Shown: positions 35,733 through 45,919, counted from the first letter of the stretch. The stretch: 64,000 nt of DNA from Croceicoccus gelatinilyticus (GCF_018398395.1 NZ_JAHCBF010000006.1:62001-126000); one strand, 5' to 3'. Numbers and translations: made by a program. The notes: generated by a model from the letters alone, not told the origin.

Positions 35733-36452
35733 GTGCGCGTACTCGCATTGGCTTCACAGAAGGGTGGATCGGGCAAGACGACCTTGTCGGGTCACCTGGC
35801 CGTTCAGGCCCAGCGCGCCGGGGCAGGCCCGGTCGTTCTTATCGACATCGACCCGCAGGGCTCGCTCGCCGACTGGTGGAACGAGCGCGAGGACGAATTC
35901 CCCGCATTCGCACAGACCGCCGTGGCCCGCCTTGCGCAGGACCTTGCGACGCTGCGCGACCAGGGTTTCAAGCTGGCCGTCATCGACACGCCGCCCGCGA
36001 TCACCATGGCGATCCAGTCTGTGATCTCGGTCGCAGAGCTGGTCGTCGTTCCGACTCGCCCCTCTCCGCATGACCTTCGCGCCGTGGGCGCCACTGTCGA
36101 CATCTGCGCCCGCGCCAACAAGCCGCTGGTCTTCGTCGTCAACTCGGCCCTGTCGAAGGCCCGCATCACTTCCGAAGCCGCCGCAGCGCTTGCCCAGTAC
36201 GGCAATGTCGCGCCCGTCGTGCTTCACCACCGCACCGACTTTGCCGCCTCGATGATCGACGGCCGCACGGTCATGGAAATCGATCCCTACGGCCGTTCGG
36301 CTCAAGAGATCGAACAGCTCTGGGCGTACCTCGCAGAGCGTCTCGAAAAGAACTTCCGTCGCACCGTTTTCGCCGGCCAGAAGCCGGGCACGAGTGCTTC
36401 GGCTGGCGGTCGTCCGCAAGGTGGCTTCGGCCGCCGCGTGGCCGGGTCGTAA
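35733..36452 (+). CDS. ParA-family ATPase (orphan)
   Basis: A 239-residue P-loop ATPase of the ParA/MinD group. The deviant Walker A QKGGSGKTTLSGHLA begins at residue 9, Walker A-prime is LIDIDPQGSLADWW, and Walker B is LAVIDTPP. No parB is adjacent. It starts with GTG after GAAGGGGATC and is followed 12 bases later by an unknown gene and then a SPOR-domain gene. It is more likely a positioning ATPase for a surface or division-related structure than the chromosomal ParA. Confidence 0.85.
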   Translation: MRVLALASQKGGSGKTTLSGHLAVQAQRAGAGPVVLIDIDPQGSLADWWNEREDEFPAFAQTAVARLAQDLATLRDQGFKLAVIDTPPAITMAIQSVISVAELVVVPTRPSPHDLRAVGATVDICARANKPLVFVVNSALSKARITSEAAAALAQYGNVAPVVLHHRTDFAASMIDGRTVMEIDPYGRSAQEIEQLWAYLAERLEKNFRRTVFAGQKPGTSASAGGRPQGGFGRRVAGS

Positions 36453-36464
36453 GGAGGCGACGAC

Positions 36465-37187
36465 GTGATGGCAGGTACGATGCAACCAGGTGCAGGAGGA
36501 CTGCTGGCCAAGAAAGGCACAGCACGTCCGGCCATGCGCCGACAGTCGCAAGTTCAGCAGGCGGGCTTCGGCTCGGCCAATGCAGGCGGCCTTTCGGGCT
36601 GGCTGACGGGCGCCGAGGACGACTGCGGCTGGAACGACATGGGTGACGGCGCAGCCTCCACCCCCAACTTCGGACAGCGCAGCGCGATTGGCCTTACCGC
36701 CATGAGCAATTCGGCCGATTCGCTTTACGTGAACGGCGGGTCGAGCGATCCCGACTGGGACGAGGCCGACAGCTACGACGACGAATCGAGCGAATGGAAC
36801 GCCTCGGCTCCGGCATGGACGCCGACGCCTGCGGCCAACCCCGTCGGCGAGATGCAGGAACGTCTGCAGGCCGCGGCCGCGCAGCCGGTGGCAGCCGCTC
36901 CGGTCGCAGCCGAGCCAGTTTACGCAGAGCCGGTGGCCGAGGAAATCCCGGTCGGCCTGTTCGGACAGATCCGTGCCGCGTGGGCGCACTTCATGGCGCT
37001 CATCTTCGGCCGCGGACCCATCACCGTTCTTCACCTGAACCCGGCCCTTCGCGAACAGCTTCGCGCCGCCGCCGGCCGCCAGGGCATGCACGAGGCAGAC
37101 TTTGCCGAGCATGCGATCGAGGAATATCTTGGAAAGCAGGCCGGTAAGGGTGTTACAACGCCTCCCGCCGGCACTTCGTGGAACTGA
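36465..37187 (+). CDS. hypothetical protein between ParA and SPOR genes
   Basis: A 240-residue protein I do not recognise. The N-terminal half is low in complexity (Gly, Ser, Asp) with GGLSGWLTGAEDDCGWNDM. The middle is Ala/Pro-rich. The last 60 residues look folded: PITVLHLNPALREQLRAAAGRQGMHEADFAEHAIEEYLG resembles a short ribbon-helix-helix-like segment. The start is GTG at 36465 (or ATG 36468) 7 bases after AGGAGG. Its tight placement in the operon suggests it is a partner of the ParA ATPase. Confidence 0.7.
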   Translation: MMAGTMQPGAGGLLAKKGTARPAMRRQSQVQQAGFGSANAGGLSGWLTGAEDDCGWNDMGDGAASTPNFGQRSAIGLTAMSNSADSLYVNGGSSDPDWDEADSYDDESSEWNASAPAWTPTPAANPVGEMQERLQAAAAQPVAAAPVAAEPVYAEPVAEEIPVGLFGQIRAAWAHFMALIFGRGPITVLHLNPALREQLRAAAGRQGMHEADFAEHAIEEYLGKQAGKGVTTPPAGTSWN

Positions 37188-37227
37188 TCCCGCCGCACCG
37201 GGAATACGAGAGCAAGGACCGAAACCG

Positions 37228-38706
37228 ATGAGCAAGAGCATCCGCTTCGAAACCGCGAAACGCGTCCGCCGCCTTGGCCTCGGCGCAGTTGCCGCGCCGC
37301 TGCTTGCCGGCACGATGCTGGCAGGCGCTATGGTCGCACAGCCCGCGATTGCAGGGGACCGTTCGGTCGCCAAGGCAAGCGAGGCGCTGGCCGAGAACGA
37401 AACCGGCAAGGCCGTTCGCTATGCCGAGGAAGCCGTTCAGGCCGATCCGCGCGACGCATCGCGCCGCACGCTTCTGGGCAAGGCCTATCTTCGCGATGGT
37501 CGTCTTGCCTCGGCCCGCCAGGCTTTGGCCGAAGCAGTCTCGCTTGGCGACGGCAGCCCGCGCACCGCACTGATGCTGGCCCTTGCCGAAATCGGCAGCG
37601 GCAGCGCCCGCACTGCGGTTGGCACGCTGGCCCAGCACGGCAATGCCATTCCGGCAGCCGATCGCGGCCTCGCCTTTGCACTGGCCGGTGAAACCGCCCG
37701 CGGCGTCGAAATCATCGCGTCCGACATCCGCGCCGGTAACGACAATCCCAAGAGCCGTCAGAACCTTGCCTATGCCTTCGCCCTTGACGGTCGCTGGCGC
37801 GAGGCCCGCATGATGGCGGCCCAGGACGTGCCTGCCGACGTGATCGACAAGCGCATGACCGAATGGGCCATGACGGCCCGTCCCGACCAGGTCGGCGTTC
37901 GCGTCGCCCGTTTGGTTGGCGCGGAATACAAGGACGATGCCGGCATGCCCGCGCAGCTCGCCCTTGCGAACTTCCCGGCTGCAAAGCCCGCACCGGCCCC
38001 GGTGATGGCGGAAAGCAAGCCTGCACCGGCACCTGCCCCGGTCAAGGCCGCTCCGGCGCCTGCACCGGTAAAGGCCGCTCCGGTCAAGGTTGCCGAAGCC
38101 AAGGTAGAGCCCAAGCCGGCGGTTAAGCCCGCTGCTGCTCCTGCGCCGAAGAAGGCCGACCCGGTCGTCGTCGCCCGCCTTGCCGAACCGGCCAAGGAAG
38201 CTGCGCCCACCAAGGAAGCCGCCAAGACTTCAAGCGTCCAGACTGCATCGGTCCCGGCTTCGAAGCCCGCCATGATGCAGATGGCCGTGATCCAGCCGAC
38301 GCCGAAGAAGGCCGACCCGGTCGAGGCGAAGCCGGTCAAGGTCGCCGCCGTCACGCCGGCCAAGGCCGCGCCGAAGGCGTCTGCCAAGCCTGCCGCGCCC
38401 AAGCTGCCGACCCCGTCGGCCAGCGGCACGCACATCGCGCAGCTCGGCTCCTACACCAGCGAGGCGAATGCCCGTGCAGGCTGGAAGGTCTTCCAGTCGC
38501 GCTATTCGAACCTCAAGGGCCAGCAGCCGGTGATCACCAAGGCCAGCGTCGATGGCACCGACTATTTCCGCGTCGCTGCCGGTGGCTTCGATGCCAAGTC
38601 CGCCGCTGCCATGTGCAAGGCTGTGAAGAGCAGCGGCCACGGCTGCCTGCCGATCGCCAAGGCCAATGCCAAGGCGGACAAGGTCCGCGTGGCCAAGGCC
38701 GACTGA
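37228..38706 (+). CDS. TPR and SPOR domain protein, periplasmic
   Basis: A 492-residue protein. The signal peptide (residues 1-43) ends AQPAIAG. Helical TPR-like repeats follow, with ALAENETGKAVRYAEEAVQADP up to about 240, then a 150-residue Pro/Ala/Lys linker with repeats of PAPVKAAP. A C-terminal SPOR domain (about 400-480) contains HIAQLGSYTSEANARAGW. SPOR domains bind denuded peptidoglycan at division sites. In this operon it may connect a ParA-type ATPase to the cell wall. ATG 37228 follows AAGGACCG. Confidence 0.85.
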   Translation: MSKSIRFETAKRVRRLGLGAVAAPLLAGTMLAGAMVAQPAIAGDRSVAKASEALAENETGKAVRYAEEAVQADPRDASRRTLLGKAYLRDGRLASARQALAEAVSLGDGSPRTALMLALAEIGSGSARTAVGTLAQHGNAIPAADRGLAFALAGETARGVEIIASDIRAGNDNPKSRQNLAYAFALDGRWREARMMAAQDVPADVIDKRMTEWAMTARPDQVGVRVARLVGAEYKDDAGMPAQLALANFPAAKPAPAPVMAESKPAPAPAPVKAAPAPAPVKAAPVKVAEAKVEPKPAVKPAAAPAPKKADPVVVARLAEPAKEAAPTKEAAKTSSVQTASVPASKPAMMQMAVIQPTPKKADPVEAKPVKVAAVTPAKAAPKASAKPAAPKLPTPSASGTHIAQLGSYTSEANARAGWKVFQSRYSNLKGQQPVITKASVDGTDYFRVAAGGFDAKSAAAMCKAVKSSGHGCLPIAKANAKADKVRVAKAD

Positions 38707-38741
38707 CACGATTTGACGCTCCGCCGCAGCGGAGGGGGATG

Positions 38742-38779
38742 AAGGGCGGCACCTGTCTCAGGGCAGGTGCCGCCCCTTT
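38742..38779. terminator. bidirectional terminator between SPOR gene and tesB
   Basis: A perfect 12-bp stem, GGGCGGCACCTG (38744-38755) with CAGGTGCCGCCC (38764-38775), loop of 8, lies between the convergent genes and is followed by a short T-run. Confidence 0.7.
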
Positions 38780-38795
38780 CATTTGCGGTGGAAGG

Positions 38796-39698
38796 TTATT
38801 CGTTGTCGTCGGTGTTGAAGCGCATCAGCCCTTCTTGCGCGGTCGACGCGACAAGACGGCCATCGCGTGTATAGAAGCTGCCGCGGTTGAACCCGCGCGA
38901 ACTTCCCGTCCACGGCGATTCGAATGCGTAGAGCAGCCAGTCGTCCGCCCGTGCATCGCTGTGATACCAGATCGCGTGATCGAGGCTTGCCGCCTTGCGC
39001 ACTTCGGACCAGCGGGAGCCGCCGTGCCGCAGCTTTGATGCCGACAGCAGGCCATAGTCGCTGAGATAGGCGAGCACGAGGCGATGCAACTGCGCATCGT
39101 CAGGCAGCGGGGCCAGCGTACGGAACCACATGTAGGGCCGTTCGACATTGGCGCGGCTTTCCAGCGCCATTTCATCGGGCATGCGCACTTCGTAGGCGCG
39201 GTTGCGGCGCATATGCTTGAAGAACTTGCTTTCCTTGCTGGACCCGGCGGTCAGTTCCGCCTCGCTGCGCAAGTCTTCGGGCGGAAGCACGCCGGGCATC
39301 GGAACCGCGTGGCCGGGCCCGTCCTCTCCCTTGTGGAACGATGCCGCCAGATTGAGGATCGGACGGCCCTTCTGACTGGCCACGACGCGGCGGTTGGAAA
39401 AGCTGCCGCCGTCGAACTGGCGGTCGACCTCGAACTCGATGGGAAAGTCTTCGTCCCCGCCGCGCAGGAAATAGGCGTGGAGCGAGTGAGGCTTGCGCTC
39501 TTCATCAACTGTACGGAACGCGGCGGCCAGTGCCTGTGCGACGACCTGTCCGCCGAAAATACGGCCCACGCCGCCGATCTTGCGCCGCCCGACGAACCGG
39601 TTTTCGCCGTCATTGTCGAGCGTCAGCAGGGTGACGAGCGCGTCGACACGTTCTTGCGGGGAAAGCTGCGGGATTTCGGCTTCGGCGTTATCGGTCAT
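38796..39698 (-). CDS. tesB: acyl-CoA thioesterase II
   Basis: A 300-residue double hot-dog protein that hydrolyses medium and long acyl-CoAs. VGRIFGGQVVAQALAAAFRTV near residue 45 and HSLHAYFLRGGD are family signatures, and SLDHAIWYHSD with FTRDGRLVASTAQEGLMR ends the second hot-dog. ATG 39698 is the start; upstream codons are unlike the family. Confidence 0.93.
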   Translation of the reverse strand: MTDNAEAEIPQLSPQERVDALVTLLTLDNDGENRFVGRRKIGGVGRIFGGQVVAQALAAAFRTVDEERKPHSLHAYFLRGGDEDFPIEFEVDRQFDGGSFSNRRVVASQKGRPILNLAASFHKGEDGPGHAVPMPGVLPPEDLRSEAELTAGSSKESKFFKHMRRNRAYEVRMPDEMALESRANVERPYMWFRTLAPLPDDAQLHRLVLAYLSDYGLLSASKLRHGGSRWSEVRKAASLDHAIWYHSDARADDWLLYAFESPWTGSSRGFNRGSFYTRDGRLVASTAQEGLMRFNTDDNE

Positions 39699-39742
39699 GG
39701 GTGATTCTTTGGTCTGCCTCTCGGTGAAGGTCAATCGCCACG

Positions 39743-39775
39743 AAAAAGCCCCGCCCGGACGGACCGGGCGGGGCT
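39743..39775 (-). terminator. rho-independent terminator after hppA
   Basis: AGCCCCGCCCGG (39747-39758) pairs with CCGGGCGGGGCT (39764-39775) over a 5-base loop. On the minus strand it is followed by five T (complement of 39743-39747). It lies 25 bases beyond the hppA stop and ends the hisG-to-hppA operon. Confidence 0.85.
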
Positions 39776-39799
39776 GCACCCCAACCATGGGGCTAGGTC

Positions 39800-41965
39800 T
39801 TAGCCGGCAGCAAGCGCCGCCAGCAGAAGCAGGGCCACGATGTTCGTGATCTTGATCATCGGGTTCACGGCGGGACCCGCGGTATCCTTGTAGGGATCGC
39901 CCACGGTATCGCCGGTCACCGCGGCGTGGTGGGCGTCAGAGCCCTTGCCGCCGTGGTTGCCGTCTTCGATGTACTTCTTGGCGTTGTCCCACGCGCCGCC
40001 GCCCGCGGTCATCGACAGGGCGACGAAAAGTCCGCCCACGATAACGCCGAGGAGGAGGGCACCCAACGCCGCAAAGCCGTTCTGCGGGCCCGCGATGAGG
40101 GTGATCACGAAATAGACCACGATCGGCGCCAGCACCGGCAGCAGCGAGGGGACGATCATTTCCTTGATCGCCGCCTTGGTGACGAGGTCGACCGTGCGGG
40201 CATAGTCCGGCTTGCTGGTCCCGGCCATGATGCCGGAATCGGCCGCAAATTGCTCGCGCACGTCCTTCACCACGTCGCCCGCCGCGCGGCCCACTGCCGT
40301 CATGCCCATCGAACCGAACAGGTACGGGAGCAATGCACCGAGCAGAAGCCCGACGATGACGTAGGGGTTCTCGAGGCTGAAATCGACGTCGAGATCGGGG
40401 AAGAAGTGGGCAAGGTCGGTCGTGTAGGCAGCGAAGAGGACGAGAGCCGCAAGGCCCGCCGATCCGATCGCGTAACCCTTGGTCACGGCCTTGGTGGTGT
40501 TACCCACGGCGTCGAGAGCATCGGTCTTTTCACGAACCGATGCGTCCATGTCGGCCATTTCCGCGATACCGCCCGCATTGTCCGTCACCGGACCATAAGC
40601 GTCGAGCGCCACGACCATGCCGGCAAGCGCCAGCATCGCGGTCGCGCCGTAGGCAATGCCGATAAGGCCTGCCAGCTGGTACGCGATGATGATGCCCGCC
40701 ACGATCACCAACGTGGGAAGCGCGGTCGCCTCCATGGAGATCGCAAGGCCCTGGATCACGTTGGTGCCGTGGCCGGTTTCCGACGACTTGGCGATGGACT
40801 TCACCGGACGGAAGTTCGTGCCGGTGTAGTACTCGGTAATCCAGATGATGAGGCCGGTAATGACAAGGCCCAGCATCGAGCACCAGAACAGGTCCATGCC
40901 GGTAAAGCCGCCGACCTGGCTGGCCGTGCCTTCTTCCGACAGGGGCATGCCCGGATCGACATTGGCGACAAGGCCCGGATCGCCTGCCTGGATCGGCGCG
41001 TTCATGTCGCCCAGCGCAAGCTGCGTGACGAAGTAGATCGCGGGGATCGACAGGATCGCGGTGACAAGGAAGCCCTTGTACATCGCGCCCATGATCGACT
41101 GCTTGGAACCCAGCTTCACGAAGTAGGTGCCGAGGATCGAAGTCAGGATGCAAGCACCGCCGATCAGCAGCGGCAGCGCCATGAGCCCGGCAAGCTGCGG
41201 AACGCCCGAAAGCAGCAGTGCGGTCAACACCATAGTGGCGCCGACTGTCACGACATAAGTCTCGAACAGGTCGGCTGCCATGCCGGCGCAGTCGCCGACG
41301 TTGTCGCCCACGTTGTCCGCGATGACGGCGGGGTTGCGCGGATCGTCTTCGGGGATGCCTGCTTCCACCTTGCCGACAAGGTCGGCGCCGACGTCTGCGG
41401 CCTTGGTGAAGATACCACCGCCAAGACGCGCAAAGATCGAGATCAGCGAGGCACCGAAGGCCAGCGCCACCAGCGCATCGACGACCGTGCGGTCATCGCC
41501 GCCGACCGTGTATCCGGCCAGCATCGTGAGGTATCCGTAAAAACCCGCGATCGCGAGCAGGGCAAGGCCTGCCACCAGCATGCCGGTGATCGCGCCGGCG
41601 CGGAACGCAAGGGTCAGGCCCTCCTGCAGGCCCGTCTGCGCAGCTGCTGCCGTACGCACGTTTGCGCGGACCGAGATGTTCATCCCGATGAAGCCCGCAA
41701 CGCCCGAAAGGATCGCGCCGATCACGAAGCCGACGGCGCTGATCAGTCCGAGGAAGACGGCGACCAGCACCGCGACGATCACGCCGACGATGGCGATGGT
41801 GGTGTATTGCCGCTTGAGGTAGGCCTGAGCCCCTTCCTGCACAGCGGCGGCGATTTCCTGCATTCTCTCGCTGCCGGCGGCAGCGCCCAGAACCTGGCGG
41901 CTGGTGACGAAGCCGTACAACACGGCAAGCAGTCCCAGCACGATGGCGATCGTAACTAGATCCAC
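39800..41965 (-). CDS. hppA: proton-translocating inorganic pyrophosphatase, K+-independent type
   Basis: A 721-residue integral membrane pump with about 16 helices that couples pyrophosphate hydrolysis to H+ export. The pyrophosphate-binding [23 protein letters not shown] is near residue 195. The GNTTKA motif near residue 480 has Lys at the position that marks K+-independent enzymes (K+-dependent ones have Ala). It starts with GTG at 41965 after a clear AGGAGGGG. It is the last gene of the hisG-hisD-DUF1993-nusB-thiL run and may form its own transcript as well. Confidence 0.95.
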   Translation of the reverse strand: MDLVTIAIVLGLLAVLYGFVTSRQVLGAAAGSERMQEIAAAVQEGAQAYLKRQYTTIAIVGVIVAVLVAVFLGLISAVGFVIGAILSGVAGFIGMNISVRANVRTAAAAQTGLQEGLTLAFRAGAITGMLVAGLALLAIAGFYGYLTMLAGYTVGGDDRTVVDALVALAFGASLISIFARLGGGIFTKAADVGADLVGKVEAGIPEDDPRNPAVIADNVGDNVGDCAGMAADLFETYVVTVGATMVLTALLLSGVPQLAGLMALPLLIGGACILTSILGTYFVKLGSKQSIMGAMYKGFLVTAILSIPAIYFVTQLALGDMNAPIQAGDPGLVANVDPGMPLSEEGTASQVGGFTGMDLFWCSMLGLVITGLIIWITEYYTGTNFRPVKSIAKSSETGHGTNVIQGLAISMEATALPTLVIVAGIIIAYQLAGLIGIAYGATAMLALAGMVVALDAYGPVTDNAGGIAEMADMDASVREKTDALDAVGNTTKAVTKGYAIGSAGLAALVLFAAYTTDLAHFFPDLDVDFSLENPYVIVGLLLGALLPYLFGSMGMTAVGRAAGDVVKDVREQFAADSGIMAGTSKPDYARTVDLVTKAAIKEMIVPSLLPVLAPIVVYFVITLIAGPQNGFAALGALLLGVIVGGLFVALSMTAGGGAWDNAKKYIEDGNHGGKGSDAHHAAVTGDTVGDPYKDTAGPAVNPMIKITNIVALLLLAALAAG

Positions 41966-42076
41966 GTTGGAATCCCCTCCTATTTTGTCCCGCGCCCCTT
42001 TTTGCGGGGCGTCGGCAGGGGAAGCTACACGGTATCGGGCGCGGCGCAAGCGCGCTTTGCACAGGCCATTTCGCGG

Positions 42077-42979
42077 TCAGCCGTGGCGGTATCCGAGGCG
42101 GGTTTGCGCCGCCGGCGGCTCTCCATCGAGCAGGAGCGGATGGGGCCCTTGCGGCAGGACCGTGCCGATACGCGTGGCATTGAAGGGCGGTTCGGTCCCT
42201 TCGGGCAGCGTGAAGAGAAGCTCGTAATCGTCGCCCCACGTCATGGCCTCCATGCGGCGACCGGCAAGCGCCGTGCATACTGGCACGGCGGCGCTGTCGA
42301 TGGCGATGGTCGTGCCGCTGGCGTCGGCCATGCGCGCGGCGTCGAGCAGAAGGCCGTCGGAAACGTCCATCGTCGCGCCCGCAAGCGGTGCGATGGCGAG
42401 GCCTTCGTCGATCCGCGGGGCAGGGCGGCGGAATGGGCGGGTGAGCGCCTCGTTGGTCGAGCCGGCCTGAACTGCCTCGAACCCCGCGAGAGCACCGCCC
42501 AGTTCGCCCGTGACCCAGAGTGCCTGTCCGGGACGTGCATCGGTGCGCGAGGGGGCAGGGACGACGGCGGGACGTCCGATCGCGGTCAGCCCGATGCTGC
42601 GCGCGCTTCCCGATGGGGTGGAGACGGTATCGCCGCCCAGCAGCGGCACGCCGAAAGCCTCGACCGCATCGGCCAGACCTTCGGCAAACCGCGCGTCCCA
42701 ATCGGCGTCGCCCAGCATGTAGCCCAGGATCAGCGCCTCGCCCGCCGCGCCCTTGGCGGCAAGGTCGGACAGGTTCACCGCGACGAGTTTATAGGCAACG
42801 TCGGCTGCGTCCTGTCCGGGCAGCCAGTGGACGCCTTCGACCATCATGTCGTGGGTGACGACAAGCGTGGTGTTGGTGAGCCTGAGTTCGGCGGCATCGT
42901 CGGCAAGGCCGCGCGCGCCCGGCGTCGTCGCGATGGCGCGCAGGGCGGCGATGAAACGTTCCTCGCCGCTTTCGCTCAC
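42077..42979 (-). CDS. thiL: thiamine-monophosphate kinase
   Basis: A 300-residue enzyme of the PurM/ThiL superfamily that makes thiamine diphosphate from the monophosphate. GLADDAAELRL, VVTHDMMVEGVHW, and AVNLSDLAAKGA carry the metal and phosphate-binding Asp residues. LLGGDTVS and MDVSDGLLLDAARMADASG are further signatures. It begins 1 base beyond the nusB stop, in the common nusB-thiL order. Confidence 0.94.
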   Translation of the reverse strand: MSESGEERFIAALRAIATTPGARGLADDAAELRLTNTTLVVTHDMMVEGVHWLPGQDAADVAYKLVAVNLSDLAAKGAAGEALILGYMLGDADWDARFAEGLADAVEAFGVPLLGGDTVSTPSGSARSIGLTAIGRPAVVPAPSRTDARPGQALWVTGELGGALAGFEAVQAGSTNEALTRPFRRPAPRIDEGLAIAPLAGATMDVSDGLLLDAARMADASGTTIAIDSAAVPVCTALAGRRMEAMTWGDDYELLFTLPEGTEPPFNATRIGTVLPQGPHPLLLDGEPPAAQTRLGYRHG

Positions 42980-42980
42980 G

Positions 42981-43424
42981 TCAGCGGACGTCCTTGCCGA
43001 TGGCGTCGAGCAAGCCGTTCACGAACTTCGCCTCACGCTCTTCGAAGAAGGCATGGGCGACGTCGACATATTCGGTGATGACCGCGGCCTTGGGCACGTC
43101 GCTGCGGGCCAGCAGTTCATATGCGCCGCAGCGCAGGATCTGGATCATCGTGCGGTCGAGCCGCTTCAAGGACCAGCCCTCTGCCAGCTTGCCCGAAACC
43201 AGTTCGTCGATCTCGTCGCGGCGCGCGTCGACGCCCTTCACGACATCGTCGAAGAACGCGACTTCGGCGTCGGCGTACTGCTCGTCCTCGATCTCACGGC
43301 CGAGGCGGTGCTGGTGAAATTCGTCGAGAAGCCGCGCCAGGGGGGTCTTCTCCATGTCCATCTGGTACAGGGCCTGGACCGCCGCGAGACGCGCGGCGGA
43401 GCGGGACTGGGATCGTGCGTTCAT
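42981..43424 (-). CDS. nusB: transcription antitermination factor NusB
   Basis: A 147-residue helical RNA-binding protein that works with S10 (NusE) in rRNA antitermination. RSAARLAAVQALYQMDMEKTPL at the N-terminus and AYELLARSDVPKAAVITEYVDVAHAFFEEREAKFVNGLLD at the C-terminus are typical. It overlaps the upstream DUF1993 gene by 4 bases (ATGA). Confidence 0.95.
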   Translation of the reverse strand: MNARSQSRSAARLAAVQALYQMDMEKTPLARLLDEFHQHRLGREIEDEQYADAEVAFFDDVVKGVDARRDEIDELVSGKLAEGWSLKRLDRTMIQILRCGAYELLARSDVPKAAVITEYVDVAHAFFEEREAKFVNGLLDAIGKDVR

Positions 43425-43948
43425 TGGTCCGTCTTCATTCGCATGGCGCCAAGGTAATCGCGCTTGCCGACCTCTATGCCAAGGTGGCGCAGCAGCGCAT
43501 ACGTCGTGGTCGCGTGAAACTGGAAATTGGGGAGCGAGAAGCTCAGCAGGAAATTCTCGGCCGTGAAGGGGATGCGGAAGTCACGGAAAGCGAACTGCGC
43601 GTCCTTGCCGATCAGGGCTTCCATCTCCTCCACCGTCACCGCGTTCATTGCGGCGGTGGCATCTGCGATCAGGGCCTTCAGCCCTTCGAAAGTCGTCGGC
43701 GCGTCTTCCATGTTCGGGCTGAACGTTCCCGCCTTCGCGCCTTCGATGGCGAGGGCCGAATGGGTGTAGCAAGACTTCACCTGGTAGGCGAAATCGAACA
43801 TGTCGGGCGCCAGCTTTGCCTGGATGACCTTTTCAGGCTCCCACCCGTTCGCCGCGCAATGCGCCTCTGCCTTGTCGAGCAGGCCCGAAACCGCACCAAG
43901 CTGCTGCAGGCAGGTCGGCACGAAAGCGTCGTAGAGCGTAATCGGCAT
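43421..43948 (-). CDS. DUF1993 protein
   Basis: A 175-residue helical-bundle protein matching DUF1993, distantly related to the DinB/YfiT fold. LYDAFVPTCLQQLGAVSGLLDKAEAHC starts the first helix and LPNFQFHATTTYALLRHLGIEVGKRDY ends the bundle. The function is unknown. It sits between hisD and nusB with short or overlapping junctions, so it is co-transcribed with them. Confidence 0.85.
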   Translation of the reverse strand: MPITLYDAFVPTCLQQLGAVSGLLDKAEAHCAANGWEPEKVIQAKLAPDMFDFAYQVKSCYTHSALAIEGAKAGTFSPNMEDAPTTFEGLKALIADATAAMNAVTVEEMEALIGKDAQFAFRDFRIPFTAENFLLSFSLPNFQFHATTTYALLRHLGIEVGKRDYLGAMRMKTDQ

Positions 43949-43952
43949 CGTC

Positions 43953-45257
43953 TTAGTCTCCCCTGCGGCGGTCCAGCCGGATCGAGACCGAGCGGGCGTG
44001 AGCGGGCAGCCCTTCCGCCTCGGCCAAGGCGACGGCAGCCGGGCCGATCGCGGCCAGTGCATCGTCGTCAAGCTGGATGAAGCTGGTGCGCTTCATGAAG
44101 TCGAGCACCGACAGCCCGCTGGCAAACCGCGCGCGGCGGCCCGTGGGCAGGACGTGGTTCGGCCCGGCGACATAGTCCCCGATGGCTTCCGGCGTCGAAC
44201 GGCCCATGAAGATCGAGCCTGCGTGCCGGATCGATTCCAGCAGCGGTTCGGGATCGGCAACGGCCAGTTCGACATGCTCTGCCGCCAGCGCATTGGCGAG
44301 CGCGGGGGCTTCGTCCATCGAGCCGATCTCGATAATGACGCCGTGGTCCTTCCACGACTGTTCGGCCACCTTGCGGGTCGCAAGCTGGGCGAGTTCCACG
44401 CCCACGCGGTCTGCCACACGGTCGGCGAATTCGGCATCGTCGGTGATCAGGATCGACTGCGCAACGGGGTCATGCTCTGCCTGCGAAAGCAGGTCGGCGG
44501 CGATGAAGCCGGGGTCGTTGTCCTTGTCCGCGATGACGAGGATTTCGCTGGGCCCTGCGACCATGTCGATGCCGACAGTGCCGTAGAGCTGGCGCTTGGC
44601 CTCTGCCACCCAGGCATTGCCGGGGCCGGTGATGACGTCGACCGGCGCGATGCGGTCGGTGCCGTATGCCAGCGCGCCCACGGCCTGCGCGCCGCCGATG
44701 CGCCAGATCTCGTCCACGCCCGCGATGTGCGCGGCGGCAAGGACCAGCGGATTGACGTGCCCGCGCGGCGTCGGCGTGACGACGGCAAGGCGTTCAACGC
44801 CCGCGACCTTGGCGGGCACGGCGTTCATGATCAGCGACGACGGATAGGCCGCGCGGCCACCGGGCACGTAGAGCCCTGCGGCATCGACCGGCCGCCAGAT
44901 CGCGCCAAGCCGCACGCCCGCTTCGTCGCGGTAGTCGCGGCGCTGCGGCATCTGCGCTTCGTGATAGGCGCGCACCCGCTCCGCCGCCGTTTCAAGCGCC
45001 TCGCGCAGCACGCCGTCGAGTGCGTGGTAGGCCGCGGCGCAGGCTTCTGCCCCGATGCGCCAGTCGTCGTCGCTGGCAAGGTCCCAGTGGTCGAAGCGCT
45101 TGGTATAGTCGACCAGCGCCTCGTCACCCTCTGCGCGGACGCGTTCGAGGATGCGGGTCACGTCGCGCCCGACATCGTCGTCCGCCTCGCGCCGGTCGGC
45201 GACAAGGCGCTTGAACGCCTTCTCGAAGCCGGGATCGGAAGAGACGAGCCGCTTCAT
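43953..45257 (-). CDS. hisD: histidinol dehydrogenase
   Basis: A 434-residue zinc enzyme for the last two oxidations of histidine synthesis. The signature AGPSEILVIADKDNDPGFIAADLLSQAEHD is near residue 225. GLYVPGGRAAYPSSLIMNAVPAKVAGV and DFMKRTSFIQL are also typical. Its ATG overlaps the hisG stop (ATGA). The rest of the his genes are not in this window. Confidence 0.96.
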   Translation of the reverse strand: MKRLVSSDPGFEKAFKRLVADRREADDDVGRDVTRILERVRAEGDEALVDYTKRFDHWDLASDDDWRIGAEACAAAYHALDGVLREALETAAERVRAYHEAQMPQRRDYRDEAGVRLGAIWRPVDAAGLYVPGGRAAYPSSLIMNAVPAKVAGVERLAVVTPTPRGHVNPLVLAAAHIAGVDEIWRIGGAQAVGALAYGTDRIAPVDVITGPGNAWVAEAKRQLYGTVGIDMVAGPSEILVIADKDNDPGFIAADLLSQAEHDPVAQSILITDDAEFADRVADRVGVELAQLATRKVAEQSWKDHGVIIEIGSMDEAPALANALAAEHVELAVADPEPLLESIRHAGSIFMGRSTPEAIGDYVAGPNHVLPTGRRARFASGLSVLDFMKRTSFIQLDDDALAAIGPAAVALAEAEGLPAHARSVSIRLDRRRGD

Positions 45258-45919
45258 CAGGCGGCCTTGGGCTCTGCCGAGAGAGCGCGGAAACTGTCGA
45301 TCAGCGCGCCGAGGCGTTCGGGATGAGTCTTCAGCGCGGCGCGGTTGACGATGAGGCGCGCAGAAACGGGCAGCAGCTCCGCCGTCTCGACAAGGCCGTT
45401 CTCGCGCAGCGTCGTGCCGGTCGAAACGAGGTCGACGATCCGCGTCGCAAGGCCCAGCGAGGGAGCAAGCTCCATCGCGCCGTTCAGCTTCACGCATTCG
45501 GCCTGAATGCCCTTGGCCTCGAACCAGCGGCGGGTGAGATTGGGATACTTGGTCGCAACGCGCATGTGGCTGGCATTGTCCGCTTCGCCGACAGTGCCAT
45601 CCTTCGGCTCTGCGATCGACAGGCGGCAGTAGCCGATGCCGAGGTCCACCGGCGCGTAGAGATCGGGATAGTCGAATTCCTCGATCACGTCCGAACCCAC
45701 GATACCGGCGTGGGCCGCGCCATGGGCCACGAATGTCGCCACGTCGAAAGCGCGCACGCGTATGATGCGCATCGACGGGTCTTCACAGGCAAACGACAAA
45801 GAGCGGTTCTTCTTGTCGTGGAAGCCTGATTCGGGAACGATACCGGCGCGCGCCATCAGCGGAAGCGCCTCTTCCAGAATGCGCCCCTTGGGCACGGCGA
45901 ATGTGAGCGTTGCGGTCAT
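45257..45919 (-). CDS. hisG: ATP phosphoribosyltransferase, short form
   Basis: A 220-residue catalytic subunit for the first step of histidine synthesis. [16 protein letters not shown] is the N-terminal signature, and [17 protein letters not shown] is the phosphoribosyl-binding loop. It lacks the C-terminal regulatory domain of the long form, so it should need a HisZ partner, which is not next to it. ATG 45919 is preferred; one at 45943 is in frame. Confidence 0.94.
   Translation of the reverse strand: MTATLTFAVPKGRILEEALPLMARAGIVPESGFHDKKNRSLSFACEDPSMRIIRVRAFDVATFVAHGAAHAGIVGSDVIEEFDYPDLYAPVDLGIGYCRLSIAEPKDGTVGEADNASHMRVATKYPNLTRRWFEAKGIQAECVKLNGAMELAPSLGLATRIVDLVSTGTTLRENGLVETAELLPVSARLIVNRAALKTHPERLGALIDSFRALSAEPKAA

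Noticed and set aside
35733-36452. Chromosomal parA of the parAB locus
   Set aside because: No parB or parS-like repeats adjacent, and no gidB/mnmG neighbourhood.
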